A DNA stretch of 26,585 nt from Thiobacillus denitrificans. GTDB lineage: Bacteria > Pseudomonadota > Gammaproteobacteria > Burkholderiales > Thiobacillaceae. A model generated the notes under the pieces. It saw nothing but the letters and a program-made list of their open reading frames with translations, ran no database searches and was not told the DNA's origin. The translations under genes were made by a program, and so were the position numbers. Shown piece after piece: positions 22,936 to 26,585 of this stretch (positions are counted from its first letter, which is position 1; each line of letters opens with the position of its first letter). The stretch is from contig DILD01000091.1 of assembly GCA_002424845.1 (NCBI GenBank), forward strand, positions 82,947-109,531, in the 5' to 3' direction.

Positions 22936-23256
22936 CCAGCAGAAATATTTCGCTTTTTTGGAGGTCTGCGAATGCATGTCCCGAGGCTGGCGAATGACCG
23001 CTTCGGGTCGAATTCGGATGCTCTACGCACTGCGCCAACGGCGGTTTCGGCCGAACAAGAGACGTCCAGCCCTATCAACCTGAATTCCGCTCCTGGCCCG
23101 GAATCTGACGTCGTGGCGCCCCACTAACTCAATCCCTGCTTTGGCCGAGGATCGGCCGTTCCGGCGGCCTTGACCGCGCCTTCCCGCCTCGACGGCAACC
23201 GGTCCCGGACTGCCGCCCAATCCACTTCACCTCGCCGGGCCTGGCTCAATCCGGCA
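22936..23256. other. Gap between ietS and the efflux operon
   Basis: About 320 bp between the plus-strand ietS and the minus-strand outer-membrane factor gene. It contains one possible small frame and a 6-bp hairpin GGCCGA-GGA-TCGGCC (23143-23157) without a T run. No clear terminator for either flanking gene, no tRNA and no attachment-site repeat matching the left flank was found by eye. Confidence 0.4.
22972..23127 (+). CDS. Possible 51-residue small protein after ietS
   Basis: ATG 22972 has GGAGG seven bases upstream (22960-22964), the best ribosome binding site in this gap, and opens a 51-codon frame that starts MHVPRLANDRFGSNSD and ends VVAPH. It begins 36 bp after the ietS stop. The composition (Pro, Ser, Ala, Asn) suggests no fold, and I recognise no family. 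The phrase GACCGCTTCGGGTCG inside it resembles an intergenic repeat, which argues against coding. Confidence 0.25.
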   Translation: MHVPRLANDRFGSNSDALRTAPTAVSAEQETSSPINLNSAPGPESDVVAPH

Positions 23257-24657
23257 TTACTGCCAGCCGCCGCCGAGCACTCTGTACAGGGTGACGCGAT
23301 TCGCGGCTTCGGACAGGCGTACGCCGATCAATTCAAGTTCGGCTCCGTAAAGCGTGCGCTGGGAATCAAGCAAGCCGAAGTGGCTGTCTACGCCGCCCTT
23401 GTAGCGGGCTTCCGACAAACGGAAGCCGGCCGCCGCCGACTCGACCAATCGGCGCCTTGCGTCGATTTGCTCGGCGATCGTGGCACGCTCGGCCAATGCG
23501 TCCGCCACTTCGCGAAAGGCGCGCTGGATGGCTTTTTCGTACAGGGCGATGTTGATGTCGCGCTGGATTTCGGCCACGTCCAGATTGGCCTTCAGACGAC
23601 CGGCCTCGAAGATGGGAATGCGGATTTGCGGAACAAAACTCCACGCTCCGGAACCGCCGTCGAACAGACCCTCCAGCGAACTGCTCGCGCTGCCGCCGGC
23701 GGCGGTGAGCGTGATGCGCGGGAAGAAGGCGGCGCGCGCGGCGCCGATGCTGGCGTTGGCTGCAAGCAGCACACGTTCGGCTTGCAGGATGTCGGGGCGA
23801 CGCGCCAGCGTGATGGAGGGGATGCCGGCCGGCAATTCGGTGACCACGCTCACTTTGTCGGTCAGCCTGTCGGGCAACTGTTCGGCCGGTACCGGGGCGC
23901 CCACGACAAGCACGAGCGCATGCTCGTCCTGGGCCACGAAATTCTGGTAGCGGACAACATCGGCGCGGGCGCTTTCCATCAACGTCTGCGCCTGGTGCAC
24001 ATCGAGCGCAGACACGGCGCCCGCCTCAAAACTGCGACGCGTCAGATCGAACGATTTCTGCCGCGTTTCATGGGTGTTGCGCGCCAGCGCAAGGCGCTCG
24101 CGGTCGGCCGCCAGGGTCAGCCAGGCATGGGCCACCTCTGCCACCAGCCCGATCTGCGCACTTCGTTGCGCTTCCTCGGTGCCGAGATACAGCTGCAGCG
24201 CCTGGTCATTGAGGCTGCGAATGCGGCCGAAGAAATCCAGCTCGTAGGCGGAAAAACCGAGGGTGGCGCTGTAGGTTCGATTGACGCTTGCATCGCCGCC
24301 GGGCGAGAGATCGTCCGGCAGGCGCTGCGCGTTCATGCCGCCGCTGGCGCCGACCGCGGGGGACAGGTCGGCGCGCTGGATGCGGTATTGCGCGCGCGCC
24401 TTCTCGATGTTGAGTGCGGCAATGCGCAGATCGCGGTTGTTGGCGAGCGCCTGTGCAATCGTTTCGCGCAGGCGTTCATCGGCAAAGTAGTCGCGCCAGG
24501 CGATGGTATCGACCGCAGGTGCCATGACATTGGCCGGGGTCACATTCGGAAAACTGTCCGGCACCGGCGCGGCGGGGCGCTGGTAATCCGGCGTCAGCGT
24601 GCAGGCGCTTGTCAGCGTGGCGGCAAGCAGGAGGGGCAAAATACGAAGGGGGGGCAT
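23257..24657 (-). CDS. NodT-family outer membrane efflux lipoprotein (OprM-like)
   Basis: A 466-residue outer-membrane factor of the TolC/OprM/NodT type that forms the exit duct of a tripartite efflux pump. A lipoprotein signal is clear: LAATLTSAC with the lipidated Cys19, then DYQRP typical of OprM-like mature ends. Family segments include WRDYFADERL, NRDLRIAALNIEKARAQYRIQ, cited as NRDLRIAALNIEKAR, and SYELDFFGRIRS-like AYELDFFGRIRS. The ATG overlaps the pump gene's TGA as TGATG, so translation is coupled, and GGAG lies just upstream. It would accept substrate from the RND pump next to it. Confidence 0.93.
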   Translation of the reverse strand: MPPLRILPLLLAATLTSACTLTPDYQRPAAPVPDSFPNVTPANVMAPAVDTIAWRDYFADERLRETIAQALANNRDLRIAALNIEKARAQYRIQRADLSPAVGASGGMNAQRLPDDLSPGGDASVNRTYSATLGFSAYELDFFGRIRSLNDQALQLYLGTEEAQRSAQIGLVAEVAHAWLTLAADRERLALARNTHETRQKSFDLTRRSFEAGAVSALDVHQAQTLMESARADVVRYQNFVAQDEHALVLVVGAPVPAEQLPDRLTDKVSVVTELPAGIPSITLARRPDILQAERVLLAANASIGAARAAFFPRITLTAAGGSASSSLEGLFDGGSGAWSFVPQIRIPIFEAGRLKANLDVAEIQRDINIALYEKAIQRAFREVADALAERATIAEQIDARRRLVESAAAGFRLSEARYKGGVDSHFGLLDSQRTLYGAELELIGVRLSEAANRVTLYRVLGGGWQ

Positions 24658-26585
24658 CACTTGAGCTCCTGCGGGGTCGCGGCAACTTCCGTCGGCGACC
24701 TGTCTTTGAAAATGCGCTTGATCACCACGTAGAACAGCGGGATGAAAAAGAGGCCAATCGCGGTGCCGGCGATGGTGCCGCCGAGCACGCCCGTGCCCAC
24801 GGCATTCTGGGCGCCGGAGCCGGCGCCGGTGGCGATGGCCAGCGGCAGCACGCCGAAGCCGAAGGCGAGCGAGGTCATCAGGATGGGGCGCAGACGCATG
24901 CGCACCGCAGTCAGCGTGGCGGCGATCAGATCCTTGCCCTCCTGCTCCATCTGCGCCTTGGCGAATTCCACGATGAGGATCGCGTTTTTCGACGACAGGC
25001 CGATGGTGGCGAGCAAGGCAACCTGGAAATACACGTCGTTCGACAGCCCGCGTCCGGTCGCCGCCAGCACGGCGCCGACCACGCCGAGCGGCACCACCAG
25101 CATGACGGCGAACGGCACCGACCAGCTTTCGTACAGGGCGGCCAGGCACAGGAACACCACCAGCAGCGACAAGGCATACAACGCCGGCGCCTGCGAGCCG
25201 CTGCGGCGTTCCTCGTACGAGGTGCCGGTCCATTCGTAGCCGATGCCGACCGGCAGCTGGGCGATGATTTCCTCCACCGCGGTCATCGCGTCGCCCGACG
25301 ACAGGCCGGGCGCGGCCTGGCCCTGCAGTTCGAGCGACGGCTGGCCGTTGAAGCGCTCCAGACGCGGCGAGCCGTAGGCCCAGTGCGCCGTGGTGAACGC
25401 CGACAGCGGCACCATCTCGCCCTGTTTATTGCGCACGTACCACTTGGTCAGGTCCTCCGGCGTCATGCGCGCGTCGGCGTCGGCCTGCAGGTAAACCTTC
25501 TTGATGCGACCACGGTCGATGAAGTCGTTTACATAGCTGCCGCCCCAGGCGGTGGCGAGGGTGTGGTTGATGTCCGCCACCGAGACACCGAGCGCGCCGG
25601 CCTTGGCGTGGTCGATGTCGAGCTGGTACTCGGCGACGTCTTCCTGGCCATTCGGGCGCACGCCGACCAGGCGCTTGTCCTGCGCGGCCATGCCGAGGAA
25701 CTGGTTGCGCGCCGCGATCAGCGCGTCGTGGCCGAGCCCGGCGCGGTCCTGCAACTGCACGCTGAAGCCGCTCGCGGTGCCGAGTTCGAGCACCGCCGGC
25801 GGCACGAAGGCGAACACCATGGCTTCCTTGATCTGCGAGAACGCGCCCATGGCGCGGCCGGCGATCGACTTCACGTCCTGTCCCGGTTCGCCGCGCTGGT
25901 CCCAGGGCTCGAGATTGACGAATCCGAGGCCCATGTTCTGGCCCTGGCCGGCGAAGCTGAAACCGGCGGCGGTGAACACCGAGCGCACGTTGCCTTTCTC
26001 CTTTTCGAGATACTGGTGCTCGACCTTCTTCAGCACCTCGATAGTGCGCTCCTGGGTCGCGCCGGCCGGCAGGATGACCTGGGTGAACATCACGCCCTGG
26101 TCCTCCTCCGGCAGGAAGGCGGTCGGCAGGCGCGCGAACAGCAGCACCAGCACGCCGATGATGGCGAGGTAGATCGCCAGGAAGCGCAGGCTGCGATTGA
26201 GGATCTTGCCCACCGCCGACTCGTAGCGCTGCGTGTTGCGGGCGAACATGCGGTTGAACCAGCCGAAGAAGCCGGACAGCCAGCTGCCCTCGCCGTGACC
26301 GTGGCCCTTCTCGACCGGCTTCAGCAGGGTGGCGCACAAGGCTGGCGTGAAGATGATCGCCACCAGCACCGACAGCGCCATCGCCGAAACGATGGTGATC
26401 GAGAACTGGCGGTAGATGACGCCGGTGGAGCCGCCGAAGAAGGCCATCGGCACGAACACGGCGGACAGCACCAGGCCGATGCCGATCAGCGCGCCGGTGA
26501 TCTGGTCCATCGACTTACGGGTTGCCTCCTTCGGCGACAGGCCCTCCTCGCTCATGATGCGCTCGACGTTTTCCACCACCACGAT
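24657..26585 (-). CDS. HAE1-type RND multidrug efflux pump, 5' part outside window
   Basis: The C-terminal 643 residues of an AcrB/MexB-like inner-membrane proton antiporter. The window begins at IVVENVERIMSEEG, which in AcrB lies in the fourth transmembrane helix region near residue 400, so about two fifths of the protein and the usual membrane-fusion gene lie outside. Later features include the GF and FFGGSTGVIYRQF segments, the porter domain with GFSVQLQDR, and the closing helices with GLSSKNAILIVEFAK. It overlaps the outer-membrane factor start by one base. HAE1 members export hydrophobic and amphiphilic compounds; the exact substrates cannot be read here. Confidence 0.94.
   Translation of the reverse strand: MVVVENVERIMSEEGLSPKEATRKSMDQITGALIGIGLVLSAVFVPMAFFGGSTGVIYRQFSITIVSAMALSVLVAIIFTPALCATLLKPVEKGHGHGEGSWLSGFFGWFNRMFARNTQRYESAVGKILNRSLRFLAIYLAIIGVLVLLFARLPTAFLPEEDQGVMFTQVILPAGATQERTIEVLKKVEHQYLEKEKGNVRSVFTAAGFSFAGQGQNMGLGFVNLEPWDQRGEPGQDVKSIAGRAMGAFSQIKEAMVFAFVPPAVLELGTASGFSVQLQDRAGLGHDALIAARNQFLGMAAQDKRLVGVRPNGQEDVAEYQLDIDHAKAGALGVSVADINHTLATAWGGSYVNDFIDRGRIKKVYLQADADARMTPEDLTKWYVRNKQGEMVPLSAFTTAHWAYGSPRLERFNGQPSLELQGQAAPGLSSGDAMTAVEEIIAQLPVGIGYEWTGTSYEERRSGSQAPALYALSLLVVFLCLAALYESWSVPFAVMLVVPLGVVGAVLAATGRGLSNDVYFQVALLATIGLSSKNAILIVEFAKAQMEQEGKDLIAATLTAVRMRLRPILMTSLAFGFGVLPLAIATGAGSGAQNAVGTGVLGGTIAGTAIGLFFIPLFYVVIKRIFKDRSPTEVAATPQELK

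Noticed and set aside
23170..24732. 520-codon plus-strand frame opposite the NodT-type gene
   Set aside because: The minus strand encodes an intact outer-membrane efflux lipoprotein; the plus frame has no domain likeness.
23257..25233. A 658-residue fusion reading upstream of the NodT-type lipoprotein
   Set aside because: The extra N-terminal part is an out-of-frame reading of the RND gene; the lipoprotein signal and coupled TGATG at 24657 mark the true start.
1..26585. tRNA, rRNA, CRISPR, insertion sequence or replication origin
   Set aside because: None was found by eye: no cloverleaf-like stretch, no regularly spaced repeats, no transposase or integrase motifs. Small RNAs cannot be excluded without a covariance-model search.

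Overview
The window looks like a chromosomal segment of a GC-rich, sulfur-oxidising betaproteobacterium of the Thiobacillus/Sulfuriferula kind. The placement is an inference from gene content: a soxXYZA + soxB set without soxCD, soeABC, an rhd-tusA-dsrE2 trio, and housekeeping genes that read as proteobacterial (valS, moaC, bepA-like, truC, RND efflux). No rRNA, tRNA, CRISPR array or transposase gene was seen. Genes are cut at both window ends: valS lacks its N-terminus and the RND pump lacks its N-terminal part.

Layout. 1-2532 valS (+). 2681-10141 is a minus-strand sulfur block, given here in transcription order: soeA, soeB, soeC (cytoplasmic sulfite dehydrogenase), rhd, tusA, dsrE2 (sulfane-sulfur transfer), then an OmpP1/FadL outer-membrane protein. 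It is split by hairpin terminators into smaller units. moaC (molybdopterin synthesis) lies upstream of soeA on the same strand, and a bepA-like periplasmic metalloprotease diverges from it. 12843-16916 carries soxX-Y-Z-A and then soxB on the plus strand. 17151-19258 holds a Rap1a/Tai-type immunity-like protein, truC and a membrane-anchored alpha/beta hydrolase. 19658-22935 is a two-gene cassette of an AAA+ ATPase and a subtilisin-like protease, matching IetA/IetS. 23257-26585 (-) is a tripartite efflux operon with an HAE1-type RND pump and a NodT-type outer-membrane factor.

How it works together. Sox proteins in the periplasm bind thiosulfate to SoxY and release sulfate. With no SoxCD in view, the sulfane sulfur would have to be stored or carried into the cytoplasm. 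Rhd, TusA and DsrE2 are the known carriers for that branch, and SoeABC oxidises the resulting sulfite to sulfate with electrons entering the quinone pool. MoaC serves the molybdenum cofactor that SoeA needs.

Most notable points. (1) The IetAS-like cassette is a known type of plasmid-stability and anti-phage module. Here its ATPase ends in a helix-turn-helix, and a perfect 9-bp inverted repeat lies just upstream of the ATPase gene, which suggests autoregulation. A possible third small gene follows it. (2) The rhd and soeA promoters share a 14-bp element (13 of 14 identical) that includes the -10 box, suggesting one regulator for both sulfur units. (3) Several other inverted repeats sit at likely control points, upstream of soxX and of the Rap1a-like gene and between soxZ and soxA.
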